Shown here piece after piece: positions 53,220 through 63,466 of a DNA stretch of 64,000 bases (its first letter is position 1; every line of letters begins with the position of its first letter). Origin of the DNA: Bradyrhizobium sp. (GTDB lineage: Bacteria; Pseudomonadota; Alphaproteobacteria; Rhizobiales; Xanthobacteraceae); contig JAQGKC010000429.1 of assembly GCA_028290305.1 (NCBI GenBank), positions 1 to 64,000 of the forward strand, given 5' to 3'. The notes under the pieces are model-generated. The model did no database searches. It was not told the origin of the DNA and was given only the letters and a program-made list of their open reading frames with translations. Position numbers and translations under genes: made by a program.

Positions 53220-54544
53220 TGTTGGCCACGGGGCTTCTCTACGCCGGCGCAACTCTTGCGGCGCTTTTTCTGGGTATCCCGATCGCGTTCGCGCTGGGTT
53301 CGGTCGCTCTATTGTTCATGGTCGTTTTGCTGCCTTACGCAACGCTGAGCACGGTCGCGCAAAACGTCTATCAGGAAATCGCCAACGTCACGCTGCTGAC
53401 GATTCCCTTGTTCATTCTGAAAGGCGCGTCGATTGGACGTTCACGAGCGGGCGCCGATCTCTATAATGCGCTCTATACCTGGCTGCATCGCGTGCCCGGC
53501 GGTCTCGGTGTCGCCAACGTGTTTGCCTGCGCGCTGTTCGCGGCCATGGCCGGTTCAAGCCCCGCGACCTGTTCGGCGATCGGGAGTGCTGGAATTCCCG
53601 AAATGCGCCGCCGCGGTTATTCGGCACAACTCGCGGCCGGCATCATCGCAGCCGGCGGCACGCTTGGAATTCTGCTGCCGCCATCCATCACCATGATTCT
53701 CTACGCGGTGGCGTCGGAGCAATCGCTCGGCAGGCTTTTCCTTGCCGGCATCGGACCCGGCATCCTGCTGACGGCGCTGTTTTCGGGATATGCCGTGATG
53801 CGCTTTCGAAAGGAGCGTCGAACCGCCGAAGTGCTGGGCGTGCCGCATCCGATCCTGCAAAAGGATGTCTTCTCCCATGCGGATCGGATCAAGGCGCTGC
53901 CGCGAATTATGCCGTTCATCATTCTGCTGACCGGCGTCATGGTCGCGCTGTACGGTGGATTTGCGACACCCGGCGAGACCGCGGGACTTGGCGCGATCCT
54001 CGCGCTGGCGCTGGTGATGGTGATCTATGGTGTCTGGCGGCTCTCCGAACTGCGGCACATTCTCGTTTCGGCGCTGCGTGAATCGACCATGCTGCTGTTT
54101 ATCGTCGGCATGTCGCTGCTGTATTCGCTGGTCATGAGCTATCTTCACCTCAGCCAGAGCGCGGCCGAGTGGATCGTGTCGATGCATCTTCCCAGTTCGC
54201 TGCTGCTGGTCACCGTTCTTCTGCTAGTGCTGGTCCTGGGATTTTTTCTGCCGCCTGCCAGTATCATCCTGATGACGGCACCGATCCTGCTGCCGCCTCT
54301 ACGTGCGGCGGGTTTCGATCTGATCTGGTTCGGCGTGATCATGACCATCATCATGGAGATGGGCCTCATTCACCCGCCGGTCGGCCTCAATCTGTTCGTC
54401 ATCAACAGCATCGCACCCGACATTGGTTTCCGCGAAATCGTCATGGGCACGCTGCCGTTCGTCATCCTGATGGCGCTTGCCGTGATCGTGCTGTGCGTTT
54501 TTCCAGGTATCGCAACCTGGTTGCCGAGCGTCGTGATGAGGTGA
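53219..54544 (+). CDS. dctM: TRAP transporter large permease subunit (DctM family)
   Basis: 441 residues, about 12 hydrophobic segments. Family hallmarks: LLTIPLFILKGASIGRSRAG, MAGSSPATCSAIGSAGIPEM, GTLGILLPPSITMILYAVAS, YGGFATPGETAGLGAILALA and MGLIHPPVGLNLFVI. It carries the sodium-driven transport step. With DctP and DctQ it makes a complete secondary importer for an organic acid, possibly linked to the CoA-transferase encoded just upstream. Confidence 0.92.
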   Translation: MLATGLLYAGATLAALFLGIPIAFALGSVALLFMVVLLPYATLSTVAQNVYQEIANVTLLTIPLFILKGASIGRSRAGADLYNALYTWLHRVPGGLGVANVFACALFAAMAGSSPATCSAIGSAGIPEMRRRGYSAQLAAGIIAAGGTLGILLPPSITMILYAVASEQSLGRLFLAGIGPGILLTALFSGYAVMRFRKERRTAEVLGVPHPILQKDVFSHADRIKALPRIMPFIILLTGVMVALYGGFATPGETAGLGAILALALVMVIYGVWRLSELRHILVSALRESTMLLFIVGMSLLYSLVMSYLHLSQSAAEWIVSMHLPSSLLLVTVLLLVLVLGFFLPPASIILMTAPILLPPLRAAGFDLIWFGVIMTIIMEMGLIHPPVGLNLFVINSIAPDIGFREIVMGTLPFVILMALAVIVLCVFPGIATWLPSVVMR

Positions 54545-54599
54545 AGACGCGTGATCGCGTTGCGCTAATGCGAGCAACAGTCGGTCTGTTTGCAATGCT

Positions 54600-57500
54600 T
54601 CACGGATTTGCGGCCGGCGGATTTGCCGAAGGATGTGACTCCTTACCCGATCCGCCGAAGCGCTTCTTCGCCCGCTCGCGCAATCCCTGGAACGTCACGT
54701 AAAGCATCGGCACCAGGAAAATGCCGAGCGAGCTCGCCGCGAGCATGCCGCCGAATACGGCCGTTCCGACCGCCCTGCGGCTGATCTCGGCGGCCCCGGT
54801 CGCGATCACCAGCGGCAGCAGGCCGAGAATGAAAGCGATCGAGGTCATCATGACGGCGCGGAAACGCATCTGCGATCCCAGCGCCGCGGCTTCCGTGATC
54901 GACTTCCCCGCTTCGCGCTGCTCCTTGGCAAACTCGACAATCAGGATGCCGTTCTTGGCGGCGAGCGCGATCAGCACCACGAGGCCGATCTGGCCATAGA
55001 GGTCGAGGTTCAGTCCGGCAAGCTTGATCGCGGTGTAGGAGCCGAGCACACCGACGGTGACCGACAACAGCACGGGAATTGGAATCGTCCAGCTCTCATA
55101 CAGCGCCACCAGGAACAGATAGGCGAATAATATGGCGAGCGCGAGAATGATGCCGGTCTGGCCGGCAGCCGCCTGTTCCTGATAGGCGGTGCCGGTCCAT
55201 TCGTAGCCGTAACCCGCCGGCAGCGTGTTCTTGGAAATTTCTTCCATCGCGGCGATCGCCGTTCCCGATGAGACGCCGGCCGCCGGGCCGCCGTTCACCG
55301 TGACCGAGCGATAATTGTTGTAGCGGGTGATGACCTGGGGGCCGGTCACGATCCTGAGGCTGGCGATGGAGCGGATCGGCACCATCTCGCCGGTGATGTT
55401 GCGCACGTAAATCTGCCAGATGTCGGGAATGTCGCCGCGATCGGCGGCCTCGCCCTGCACGTTGACCTGCCAGGTGCGGCCAAACAGGTTGAAGTTGTTG
55501 ACGTAGATGCCGCCGAGCGTCGCCTGCAACGCGGTGAATACGTCGCTGATGTTGAGGCCAAGCGCCTGCGCCTTGGCGCGGTCGATGTCGAGATAGATCG
55601 ATGGATTGGTCGCGGTGAAGGTCGAGAACACGCGCGTCAGCCTCGGATCGCGGTTGGCCGCGGCGATCAGGCCGCCCATCACGCTGCCGAGCGCAGCCGG
55701 GTCCTGTCCTTCCAGCGCGTCGAGCTGATATTCAAAGCCGCCGCTGGTCGAAAGCCCGATGATTGGCGGCAGATTGAACGGCAAGATGCTGGCCTGCCGG
55801 ACCTGCGACCCGGCGCCGAACGTGCGCCGGATCGTCGCCTGCACCGAATCCGCCGCCGCCTTGCGGTCGGCGAACGGCTTCATGCGCGCCACCATGAACG
55901 CGGAATTCGGCTCATTGCCGCCGTCGAGCAGCGAAAAGCCGATGATCGAGAGTACGTGATCGATGGCGGGCATCTGCTTCAACAGCGCTTCGACCTGCTT
56001 GGTCACCTCGCTGGTGCGCGCCACCGATGCGCCATCAGGCAGTTGCACCGCGATGAAGAAGGCGCCCTGGTCTTCCTCGGGCAGGAAGCCCGTCGGCGTC
56101 AAACGCGAGACGCCGAAGATGCCGCCGGCAAATAGCAGCACCAATACCAGTGACAGCGCCGCCATCCGTAATAGCCGGCGCACGCCGCCGGCATAGCGGT
56201 CACGGACCCAGTCGATGCTGCCGAGCACCCGCCCCATGATGCCGCGCCTCGGGCCGGTGTGACGCAGGAACACCGCGCAAAGCGCGGGCGACAAGGTCAG
56301 CGCGTTCAGCGCCGAGATCACCATCGCCGCGCTGATGGTCACGGCGAATTGGCGGAATAATGTTCCTGAAATTCCCGGGATGAACGCGATCGGCACGAAC
56401 ACCGACAATAGCACCAGCGAAATCGCAATGATCGGCGCGGTGATCTGCGCCATCGCCTTCTTGGTGGCGTCGGCGGGCGTCAGGTCCGGCTCCTCTTCCA
56501 TCACGCGCTCGACGTTCTCGACCACCACGATGGCGTCGTCGACCACGATTCCGATGGCGAGTACCATCGCCAGCAGCGACACCGTATTGGCCGAATAGCC
56601 GAGCGTCAGCAGGATTGCGAAGGTGCCGATCAGGCTGACCGGGACAGCGACCGCCGGGATCACGGTGGCGCGCAGATTGCCGAGGAAGAGGAACACCACG
56701 ATCACGACAAGGACAAAGGCTTCGCCGAGCGTCTTCAGCACTTCCGTGATGGTATCGCTGACGAAGGTCGTGGAGTCGTATTGCACGAGATAGGTCAGGC
56801 CCGGCGGAAATCGTTCCGAGAGTTTGGCGAGCGTGGCCTGCACCGCCTTCGCCGTCGTCACCGCATTAGCGCCGGGCGCGAGGTAAATGCCCATCGGCAC
56901 GCCGGCCTGACCGTCGATCCGTGACTCGCTGTCGAGGTTCTGCGCGCCGATCTCGACGCGGGCGACATCCTTGACCCGCAGCACCGAACCGTCCGGGTTG
57001 GCGCGCAGCACGATGTCGCCAAACTGGGTCGACGTCGTCAGCCGGCCCTGCGTCTGCACGTTGAACTGGAATTGCTGATCGTCGGCGATCGGGCGGGCGC
57101 CGATGCGGCCGACCGGCGCCTGGACGCTTTGGGTGCGGATCGCCGCGATCACGTCGGAAGGGGCGAGATTGAGGCTGGTGAGCCGCTGCGTATCGAACCA
57201 GATCCGCATCGAGTAGTTCAGTTTCGCGAACAGGCTGGCCTGGCCGACCCCGGGCGTGCGCGAGATCGCATCGAGCACGTTGATGATGGCGTAGTTGGTG
57301 ATGAACAGCGGATCCTGCGCGCCGTTTTTACTGTACAGCACGATGAACTGCAGCACGGCCGAGGATTTCTTCTGCACCGTCAGGCCTTGTGCCTGCACCT
57401 CGGTCGGCAATTGCGACAGCGCGGTCTGGACCCGGTTATTGACGTTGACGGTATTGATATCGGGGTTGGTGCCAAGCGCGAACGAGACGGTCAGTGTGTA

Positions 57501-57764
57501 GCTGCCGTCATTGCCGCTGGTCGATTTCATATAGAGCATCTTGTCGACGCCGACGACCTGGGCCTCGAGCGGCTGGGCGACGCTGGATTCCACCACTTCG
57601 GCGGAGGCGCCCGGAAATACGGCGGTAACCGTCACCTGCGGCGGCACGATGTCGGGAAACTGCGCGACAGGGATTTGTAACAGCGCAAGTGCGCCTGCAA
57701 TCGTGATGACGAACGCGATGACGATCGCAAGCCGGGGACGATCGACGAAGACGGACGAAATCAT
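54600..57764 (-). CDS. RND efflux pump inner-membrane transporter (HAE1/AcrB family)
   Basis: 1054 residues, the expected size, with twelve membrane segments and two large periplasmic domains. The proton-relay aspartates are in [20 protein letters not shown] and the partner lysine is in [20 protein letters not shown]. The start [20 protein letters not shown] and [20 protein letters not shown] are also diagnostic. It exports amphipathic compounds, solvents or antibiotics through a TolC-type channel. The ATG overlaps the adaptor's stop. It is convergent with the TRAP operon. Confidence 0.95.
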   Translation of the reverse strand: MISSVFVDRPRLAIVIAFVITIAGALALLQIPVAQFPDIVPPQVTVTAVFPGASAEVVESSVAQPLEAQVVGVDKMLYMKSTSGNDGSYTLTVSFALGTNPDINTVNVNNRVQTALSQLPTEVQAQGLTVQKKSSAVLQFIVLYSKNGAQDPLFITNYAIINVLDAISRTPGVGQASLFAKLNYSMRIWFDTQRLTSLNLAPSDVIAAIRTQSVQAPVGRIGARPIADDQQFQFNVQTQGRLTTSTQFGDIVLRANPDGSVLRVKDVARVEIGAQNLDSESRIDGQAGVPMGIYLAPGANAVTTAKAVQATLAKLSERFPPGLTYLVQYDSTTFVSDTITEVLKTLGEAFVLVVIVVFLFLGNLRATVIPAVAVPVSLIGTFAILLTLGYSANTVSLLAMVLAIGIVVDDAIVVVENVERVMEEEPDLTPADATKKAMAQITAPIIAISLVLLSVFVPIAFIPGISGTLFRQFAVTISAAMVISALNALTLSPALCAVFLRHTGPRRGIMGRVLGSIDWVRDRYAGGVRRLLRMAALSLVLVLLFAGGIFGVSRLTPTGFLPEEDQGAFFIAVQLPDGASVARTSEVTKQVEALLKQMPAIDHVLSIIGFSLLDGGNEPNSAFMVARMKPFADRKAAADSVQATIRRTFGAGSQVRQASILPFNLPPIIGLSTSGGFEYQLDALEGQDPAALGSVMGGLIAAANRDPRLTRVFSTFTATNPSIYLDIDRAKAQALGLNISDVFTALQATLGGIYVNNFNLFGRTWQVNVQGEAADRGDIPDIWQIYVRNITGEMVPIRSIASLRIVTGPQVITRYNNYRSVTVNGGPAAGVSSGTAIAAMEEISKNTLPAGYGYEWTGTAYQEQAAAGQTGIILALAILFAYLFLVALYESWTIPIPVLLSVTVGVLGSYTAIKLAGLNLDLYGQIGLVVLIALAAKNGILIVEFAKEQREAGKSITEAAALGSQMRFRAVMMTSIAFILGLLPLVIATGAAEISRRAVGTAVFGGMLAASSLGIFLVPMLYVTFQGLRERAKKRFGGSGKESHPSANPPAANP

Positions 57765-59005
57765 GGGGTATTGCCTGCGGGCTTGGCTCCGACCGTGCTG
57801 CCGCCACCCTTTTGGGTGCGGCCGTCGTCCACTGACTCCTTCAAGCTCGATTGGATCAGCGCGCTCGCCGGCCCCGGCGCGACGGGCTGGCCGGGACGCA
57901 CCCGCTGCAGGCCCTCGACGATCACCTTGTCGCCGAGCGAGAGTCCGCTGGTCACAGCGGCGATGGTAGAGGTCGACTGCCCGAGCTTGATCCGGCGCTG
58001 CTCGGCCTTGTTGTCGGCACCCACTACGTAGACATATTCGCCTTGCTGGTCCGACAGCACGGCGGAGCGTGGGATCGCCAAGACCTCGACAGGCTGTACG
58101 CCCTCCAGTGAGACGGTGACAAACTCGTTGTCGGTGAGTTCGCGCACCGTGCTGCGTGTCGTGGACGGATCATGCAGCGTGGGATTGGGGATGGTGCCGC
58201 GCAGGATGATGGTGTCGGTGTTTTGCGCGATCGTGTTGTTGACGAAATTCAATTGGCCGGTCTGGTCGTAGAGGCGGCCGTCCGGTAGTCGAATCCTTAT
58301 AATGACCGCTTTGAAGCCGCCCCGTGTCACGTAGCGTTCGCGCAGCGTCAGCGCCTCCCGCACCGAGACCGGAAAGGTGACATACATCGGGTCCTGGCTG
58401 ACGATGGTGGTCAGCACCCCCGAACTTGGACTGACGACGTTGCCGTCGGTCACCGCGGTTCGGCCGATCATGCCGTCGATCGGTGAATGGATCTCGGTGT
58501 AGTCGAGATTGATCTGCGAGAGATGCACCTGCGCCTGTGCGGCCTGCACCTGTGCTTCAAGGCTCTCCTGGCTGGCGACCGCGGCATCGTAGGTGGATTG
58601 CTGGCCGGCCGGACCGCTGAGCAGGGTTCGCGCCCGCTCGGTCGTCAGCTTGGCGTTGACGAGCGTCGCCTGCAACTGCGCGACCTGTGCTTTCTTGGCC
58701 TCGAGATCGGCCTCGAACGGGCCGCGCTCGAGCTGATAGAGCAGATCGCCGGTCTTGACCTCCGCGCCCTCGTTGAACGTTCGCTTTTCCAGAAAAGCGG
58801 TGACACGGGCGACCACGCTGACGCGATTGGTGGCCTCGATCCGCCCGAGAAATTCGCTGGATTCGGTAACCGGTCGCTTGACCGCTTCGACGACTCCTAC
58901 TGCCGGAGGCGCAGCAGGGGCGGGTTGCGCCTGGGCTATCGCGGTTGCTCCGAGCGTGATGGCATTCGCCGTCAGCAGAATGATGGGGATTCTCGCAAGA
59001 TGCAT
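57761..59005 (-). CDS. RND efflux pump periplasmic adaptor (HlyD/AcrA family)
   Basis: 414 residues with a signal peptide ending in IAQAQP and no lipobox cysteine. The barrel-sandwich domain shows [20 protein letters not shown] and [20 protein letters not shown], then a coiled-coil hairpin, [20 protein letters not shown] and a C-terminal domain ending [20 protein letters not shown]. It joins the RND transporter to the outer-membrane channel. The two genes form an operon read leftwards; no local regulator is present. Confidence 0.93.
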   Translation of the reverse strand: MHLARIPIILLTANAITLGATAIAQAQPAPAAPPAVGVVEAVKRPVTESSEFLGRIEATNRVSVVARVTAFLEKRTFNEGAEVKTGDLLYQLERGPFEADLEAKKAQVAQLQATLVNAKLTTERARTLLSGPAGQQSTYDAAVASQESLEAQVQAAQAQVHLSQINLDYTEIHSPIDGMIGRTAVTDGNVVSPSSGVLTTIVSQDPMYVTFPVSVREALTLRERYVTRGGFKAVIIRIRLPDGRLYDQTGQLNFVNNTIAQNTDTIILRGTIPNPTLHDPSTTRSTVRELTDNEFVTVSLEGVQPVEVLAIPRSAVLSDQQGEYVYVVGADNKAEQRRIKLGQSTSTIAAVTSGLSLGDKVIVEGLQRVRPGQPVAPGPASALIQSSLKESVDDGRTQKGGGSTVGAKPAGNTP

Positions 59006-59425
59006 TTTCGCGTACCTTCACCACAACCAGATGCGCAGGCTAGCACACTCGATCAAAGCCGCGGAACCGCAAATCCGGTCGGCTGGGCGTTTTGGCATCT
59101 CTTAACCAGGTCGTGATGGCTCGCAGAAAGAAGTTATTGTCAGTTATCGCGCCGGTTGAGGACTGAACTCCAACTTCTCGTTCAAAAAAGCCTGTCGCCT
59201 GTAAACTCGATCCCAATTTTTTTACCGACCCGCGCTTCCTCGGTCGAACCGCGGCTGGATGAGAGATACAAAGCCGGGACGTTGTTCGCACGGGTTGCCC
59301 CCACAGCGCAGTTGGCGGCCTATTTGCCACAGTCAGGCAACGTCGGATCGAAAGATGGATTTTTTTGCGTCAAAAAGTTGGCGATCTGGTTGCACCGGTT
59401 CCCGTTTGTTGGTAGCGCTCACTTT
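59006..59425. other. Divergent intergenic region between efflux and secretion genes
   Basis: 420 bases between the adaptor gene (leftwards) and the TolC-like gene (rightwards). An open frame continues upstream of the TolC-like gene to 59156 but its 90 residues precede a complete signal peptide and look non-coding. Promoters for both directions should be here; I found no clear palindrome or repeat. Confidence 0.5.
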
Positions 59426-61012
59426 ATGGGGCGCGTTTTACAGGTACTCGTTGTTTTATTGATTTCTGGTGCAGGCCTGAAGGCCGCCTGGTCCGCAGAG
59501 CCGTTTTCGATTCTGGATGCTATTAACCAAGCGGTTAAGACCAATCCCGGTGTCGGAGAGGCGGCCGCGAATCGTCGCGCGACTGAAGCCGAACTTCACC
59601 AAAGCCAGGGGGCGTTGCTTCCGCAAATCAGGCTCGACGCCAGCGCCGGCCCTGAAATGCTGAACCAACACATCACCCCGCCGCCAGTGAATAACGGCAC
59701 CTATCTGAATGGGCGCGAAGTCTCGGTCACCATTCGCCAAACCCTGTTTGATGGTCTTTCTTCGATCAACGAAATCTGGCGTCAGGCCGCCCGCGTCGAT
59801 GCCGCCGCCTTCCGGGTGCTCGAGCGGACCGAATTGATCGCTCTCGATGCCGCCGAAGCCTATGTCGATGTGACGCGTTACACCCGCATCGTCGCGCTCG
59901 CGGAGCAAAACCTGCAAGTACACATGGACCTGCGCAAGAATGTGCGGGCGCGCTTCGCCGGTGGCCGCGCAGGTGAAGGTGATACCCAGCAAGCGGAAGA
60001 ACGTGTCGCCGCAGCGGAAGCCGCGCTTGCCGATTTTCGGTTGAGCCTCGACAACGCGCGGGCGAAGTACCGCAAGACCGTCGGACTTGAGCCGTATAAT
60101 ATGCGCTTTCCCGGCCGCCTGCCGGATATGCCCTCTACCAAGAACGAATCGCTCGACATTGCCTTCAAATACAACCCGACGATCCGTGCCGCCGGCGCTG
60201 ATGTCATTGCCGCCAAGCGCGCGTTCGATGAGACGACTGGCGCGTTCGTGCCAAACGTGTCTCTCGAAGGCCGCGCGCTGCGGGGCGTCGATTCGATCCT
60301 TTATCCGGGCCTACACGACGAGGCCAGCGGCAAAGTGGTTGTCAGCTGGGACATTTTCCGTGGCGGCCAAGACAGCTGGAAGCGCGCTGAAGCCGGGCAG
60401 CGCATGATCGAAGAACAGCAGAAGCATGCGCGTCTTCAGCGCGAAGCGCTGGAATCCCTCGACAAGGCCTGGGCCGCGAGAACCATCACGACAGACCGCG
60501 CAGCGGCCTTGTTGCGCGATGTCGAGGCGGCGCGCCGGACCTTTATCGCCTACAACAAGGAATACGAGCTCGGTCAGCGCACGCTGATCGACCTGCTCAA
60601 CTCCCAGAATCAGTATTTCAACGCGAACGTTTCGCTGGTGTCGGCGCGAGGGGTGGCGGTTTTCGCCGACTATCAGTTGCTGGCGGCGATGGGACAATTG
60701 TTGACCTATCTGAAAACCGGCAAGCCACCGGAAACCGACCAGCTTGAAACAGGGCCGCTTGGTTTGGCCGCTTTGAAACTCGCGCCGATTCTCCTGAGGG
60801 CTCCCGAGCCGGGGTCAGAGCCTTTGAACACTGTGGCGCCGGTCGAGCGATGGGTATCTCCGTTTACGCCGGTGCCTGAACCTCAGGTTGTCACATTCGG
60901 CGATCGATGGAGTTCAAACGATCCGAGCGACGCCAACGCGCTGTTTCTTGCGTCAGGCAAGTTTGGTCAGGCGAGTGCCTCGGCGGTGCCCGTGGCCGTC
61001 AAAAGTTATTGA
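59426..61012 (+). CDS. TolC-family outer-membrane channel of a type I secretion system
   Basis: 528 residues from ATG 59426, which begins a signal peptide (MGRVLQVLVVLLISGAGLKA, cleaved after WSA). The two outer-membrane efflux protein repeats are visible, with LDAINQAVKTNPGVGEAAAN opening the first, VTIRQTLFDGLSSINEIWRQ, and YELGQRTLIDLLNSQNQYFN with DYQLLAAMGQLLTYL closing the second; this last form is typical of LapE/AggA-type secretion channels. The C-terminal 80 residues are proline-rich and not conserved. It precedes the secretion ATPase and adaptor on the same strand. Confidence 0.9.
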   Translation: MGRVLQVLVVLLISGAGLKAAWSAEPFSILDAINQAVKTNPGVGEAAANRRATEAELHQSQGALLPQIRLDASAGPEMLNQHITPPPVNNGTYLNGREVSVTIRQTLFDGLSSINEIWRQAARVDAAAFRVLERTELIALDAAEAYVDVTRYTRIVALAEQNLQVHMDLRKNVRARFAGGRAGEGDTQQAEERVAAAEAALADFRLSLDNARAKYRKTVGLEPYNMRFPGRLPDMPSTKNESLDIAFKYNPTIRAAGADVIAAKRAFDETTGAFVPNVSLEGRALRGVDSILYPGLHDEASGKVVVSWDIFRGGQDSWKRAEAGQRMIEEQQKHARLQREALESLDKAWAARTITTDRAAALLRDVEAARRTFIAYNKEYELGQRTLIDLLNSQNQYFNANVSLVSARGVAVFADYQLLAAMGQLLTYLKTGKPPETDQLETGPLGLAALKLAPILLRAPEPGSEPLNTVAPVERWVSPFTPVPEPQVVTFGDRWSSNDPSDANALFLASGKFGQASASAVPVAVKSY

Positions 61013-61060
61013 ACCAGCCTTAAATAATTGAACCAGTCTTGAATAATTGAACCAGTCTTG
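61008..61060. repeat. Three tandem copies of a 19-base unit overlapping the TolC-like stop codon
   Basis: Units ATTGAACCAGCCTTAAATA (61008-61026), ATTGAACCAGTCTTGAATA (61027-61045) and a shortened ATTGAACCAGTCTTG (61046-61060). The first unit contains the TGA stop of the channel gene, so each copy repeats a stop codon. It looks like a recent slippage or duplication expansion. Confidence 0.85.
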
Positions 61061-61252
61061 GCGGCGAGCCAGGCGCGGCGGAATTTACTGCAGGTCAATT
61101 TACTGTAAGTCCAGGTTATCGGCCGGCTCGCAAAATACATCGGGTGAATTGTGGCGATCTCTTATAAAGCTCGGGCAAGCTGAATTTAGATATTGTTAAG
61201 GGTCTCCCGTTTTTCGGTTTGCGCTGGGCGCCCTGGAATTTCCGAGGCATCG
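61013..61252. other. Repeat-bearing spacer between secretion channel and ATPase genes
   Basis: About 240 bases, AT-rich for this genome, occupied at the left by two tandem repeat arrays (61008-61060 and 61082-61111). No gene is seen. The gap is large for a type I secretion operon, so the ATPase may have its own promoter. Confidence 0.5.
61082..61111. repeat. Two tandem copies of a 15-base unit
   Basis: AATTTACTGCAGGTC (61082-61096) is followed directly by AATTTACTGTAAGTC (61097-61111), differing at two positions. It lies 21 bases beyond the 19-base array, in the same spacer. Confidence 0.8.
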
Positions 61253-63466
61253 TTGAACATCCGCTCTTCAAAGTTCGAACTCGAGATGGAGCCCGCGGTC
61301 GCTCCGGTCGAGCAACCGGCGACGCACGCCGATCCGCTGGCGGACAGCCTGTTATATCTTGCGGCCCATCACGGCCGTGCGCTCAGCCGAAGCGCGCTGT
61401 TGGCCGGGCTTCCGGTCGGACGGGGAACGCTGGGCGCAGCGCTTTACGAGCGCGCCGCACAGCGCGCCGGGCTGGAAGCGCAGTTGGTGGAAAGGCGCCT
61501 GGAAGAAATCCCCGCGCTCGTGCTGCCGGCGGTTCTGCTGTTTCATGATGGTTCGACCAGAATTCTTCTCGGCATCGATGCCGGCGCGGGCCGGCTCACG
61601 CTCGCCAATCCGTCGAGCGGCGATACAGAGATTTTGGAGCGTCTCGACGCCGTTAAGGTCCAGTATGCCGGCTTTGCCTATTTTGTGACGCCGGCGAGCG
61701 TCTCGGACCCGCGCGCGGCCGCCACTGGAGACCTTCCCAAGGCACACTGGTTCTGGTCGGTCGTCCGTCGCTTCGGCGCAAACTACAGTCACGTCGCGAT
61801 CGCCGCCTTTATCGTCAACATGCTGGCGCTCGCGGCTCCGCTGTTCACCATGAGCGTTTACGATCGCGTCATTCCGAACGGCGCCATTCCATCGCTGGTG
61901 GCTTTGGGTATCGGACTTGGTCTGGCAATCGCTTTCGATTTTCTGCTGAAGGTCGTGCGCAGCCGCATCATCGACATGACCGGCAAGAAGATCGACGTCG
62001 TGCTTGCCGCCAACATCTTTGAACACGTCATGTCCGTGAAGATGGACAAGCGTCCGCCGTCGGTCGGCATCCTCGCCAACCAGATGCGAGACTTCGATTC
62101 GGTTCGCGAATTCTTCACGTCGGGAACCGTGGTTTCCGCAACCGACATGGTGTTCGCCATCCTGTTCATCGCTGTCCTTTTTGTCATCGCGGGACCGCTG
62201 GCCTGGATTCCTCTCGCCATGCTGCCGGTGATGATCTGCGTCGGGCTCCTGATTCAGAGACCGCTGGATAGCGCGATGCGGCGTTTGCAGGCGGAGTCGG
62301 CGGCCCGGCACGGTATTCTGGTTGAATCCCTGAGCGGCATCGAAACCATTCGGGCGGTCGCGGGCGAAAGCCGGGTGCAAGCCGTATATGAACGCTCCGT
62401 CGCCGCAACCGCGCGTTCGAGCGAGGACGTCCAGTTTTGGGCGTCGCTTGCATTGACGAGTGCCAGCGTCGCCACGCAGATGTGCAGTCTGCTGCTTGTC
62501 GTTGTCGGCGTATTCCTGATCCTCGACGGCAAGCTGTCGGTCGGCGCGCTGGTTGCCGCGAATATGCTATCGGGCCGCGTGCTCGGCCCGATCGCGGGTA
62601 TCGCCGCGGTCATGACGCGCGCAACGCAGACATCGTCCGCGCTCAGATCGATCAATCGCCTGATGGGGCTGGAACGGGAGCGGCCGCCGGAAAAGATCTT
62701 CGTGGCACGCGAGATCAAGGAAGGCCGCATCGAATTCAAGAACGTCAGCTTTTCCTATCCCAACAGTCCGGCGAAGGCGCTCGATGGCATTTCCTTCCAC
62801 GTCAAACCCGGTGAAAAAATCGGAATCATCGGCAGGGTAGGGTCCGGCAAAACGACGGTCGGCCGGCTTGCGACGGCTTTCTATCCGCCGAGCGAGGGCA
62901 CCATCCTGATCGACGGCATCGATATCAGGCAGTATGACCCCGCCGACCTCCGTGCCGGCATCGGCTTTACGCTTCAGGACACCGATTTGTTTTACGGCAA
63001 GCTGCGCGACAACATCACGCTTGGCAGGCCGTCTGCAACCGACGAAGAAGTGCTCGCGGCTGCGCGTCTGTCGGGCGTCGAAACGTTCATTGCAGGTCAT
63101 CCCCAAGGCTATGACATGATGCTTGCCGAGGGCGGACGAAGCCTGTCCGGCGGCCAGAAGCAGGCGATCGGGCTTGCCAGGATTCTGATCCGCAAGCCGC
63201 GTGTGCTGTTCCTCGATGAGCCGACCGCGCATTTCGACGTCCGCAGCGAAGCGGAATTCCTCGAGCGCCTGAAAACTCTGGCGAAGGGCGAAATGACGAT
63301 CATTGTCTCGACGCACCGTCCGTCGCTTCTTTCCCTCGTCGATCGCATTCTGGTTTTCGACAACGGCAAGATCGTCGCCGATGGGCCCGCGGATCAAATC
63401 CTAACGCGGCTGCGCCCCGGCGCGTCTGCTCCAGCCGTGGCGAGGGCGACCAATGTCGCAATCTGA
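61253..63466 (+). CDS. Type I secretion ABC transporter with degenerate C39 domain (LapB-like)
   Basis: About 737 residues. The N-terminal C39-peptidase-like domain (DSLLYLAAHHGRALSRSALL) lacks the catalytic cysteine, as in transporters of RTX adhesins and toxins. Six membrane segments follow (NYSHVAIAAFIVNMLALAAP onward), then an ATPase with Walker A GRVGSGKTT, signature LSGGQKQAI, Walker B VLFLDEPTAHFD and switch STHRPSLL. It powers one-step export of a large substrate. Start is uncertain: TTG 61253 has GAGG in place, ATG 61286 is an alternative, and the frame is open from TTG 61193. Overlaps the adaptor gene by 14 bases. Confidence 0.92.
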   Translation: MNIRSSKFELEMEPAVAPVEQPATHADPLADSLLYLAAHHGRALSRSALLAGLPVGRGTLGAALYERAAQRAGLEAQLVERRLEEIPALVLPAVLLFHDGSTRILLGIDAGAGRLTLANPSSGDTEILERLDAVKVQYAGFAYFVTPASVSDPRAAATGDLPKAHWFWSVVRRFGANYSHVAIAAFIVNMLALAAPLFTMSVYDRVIPNGAIPSLVALGIGLGLAIAFDFLLKVVRSRIIDMTGKKIDVVLAANIFEHVMSVKMDKRPPSVGILANQMRDFDSVREFFTSGTVVSATDMVFAILFIAVLFVIAGPLAWIPLAMLPVMICVGLLIQRPLDSAMRRLQAESAARHGILVESLSGIETIRAVAGESRVQAVYERSVAATARSSEDVQFWASLALTSASVATQMCSLLLVVVGVFLILDGKLSVGALVAANMLSGRVLGPIAGIAAVMTRATQTSSALRSINRLMGLERERPPEKIFVAREIKEGRIEFKNVSFSYPNSPAKALDGISFHVKPGEKIGIIGRVGSGKTTVGRLATAFYPPSEGTILIDGIDIRQYDPADLRAGIGFTLQDTDLFYGKLRDNITLGRPSATDEEVLAAARLSGVETFIAGHPQGYDMMLAEGGRSLSGGQKQAIGLARILIRKPRVLFLDEPTAHFDVRSEAEFLERLKTLAKGEMTIIVSTHRPSLLSLVDRILVFDNGKIVADGPADQILTRLRPGASAPAVARATNVAI

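Noticed and set aside
61008..61111. Tandem repeats considered as a CRISPR array
   Set aside because: Units are contiguous without spacers and only 15-19 bases long; no cas gene is nearby.
61352..62380. 342-codon minus-strand open frame opposite the secretion ATPase
   Set aside because: Shadow of a well-supported ABC transporter gene; composition is charged and featureless.
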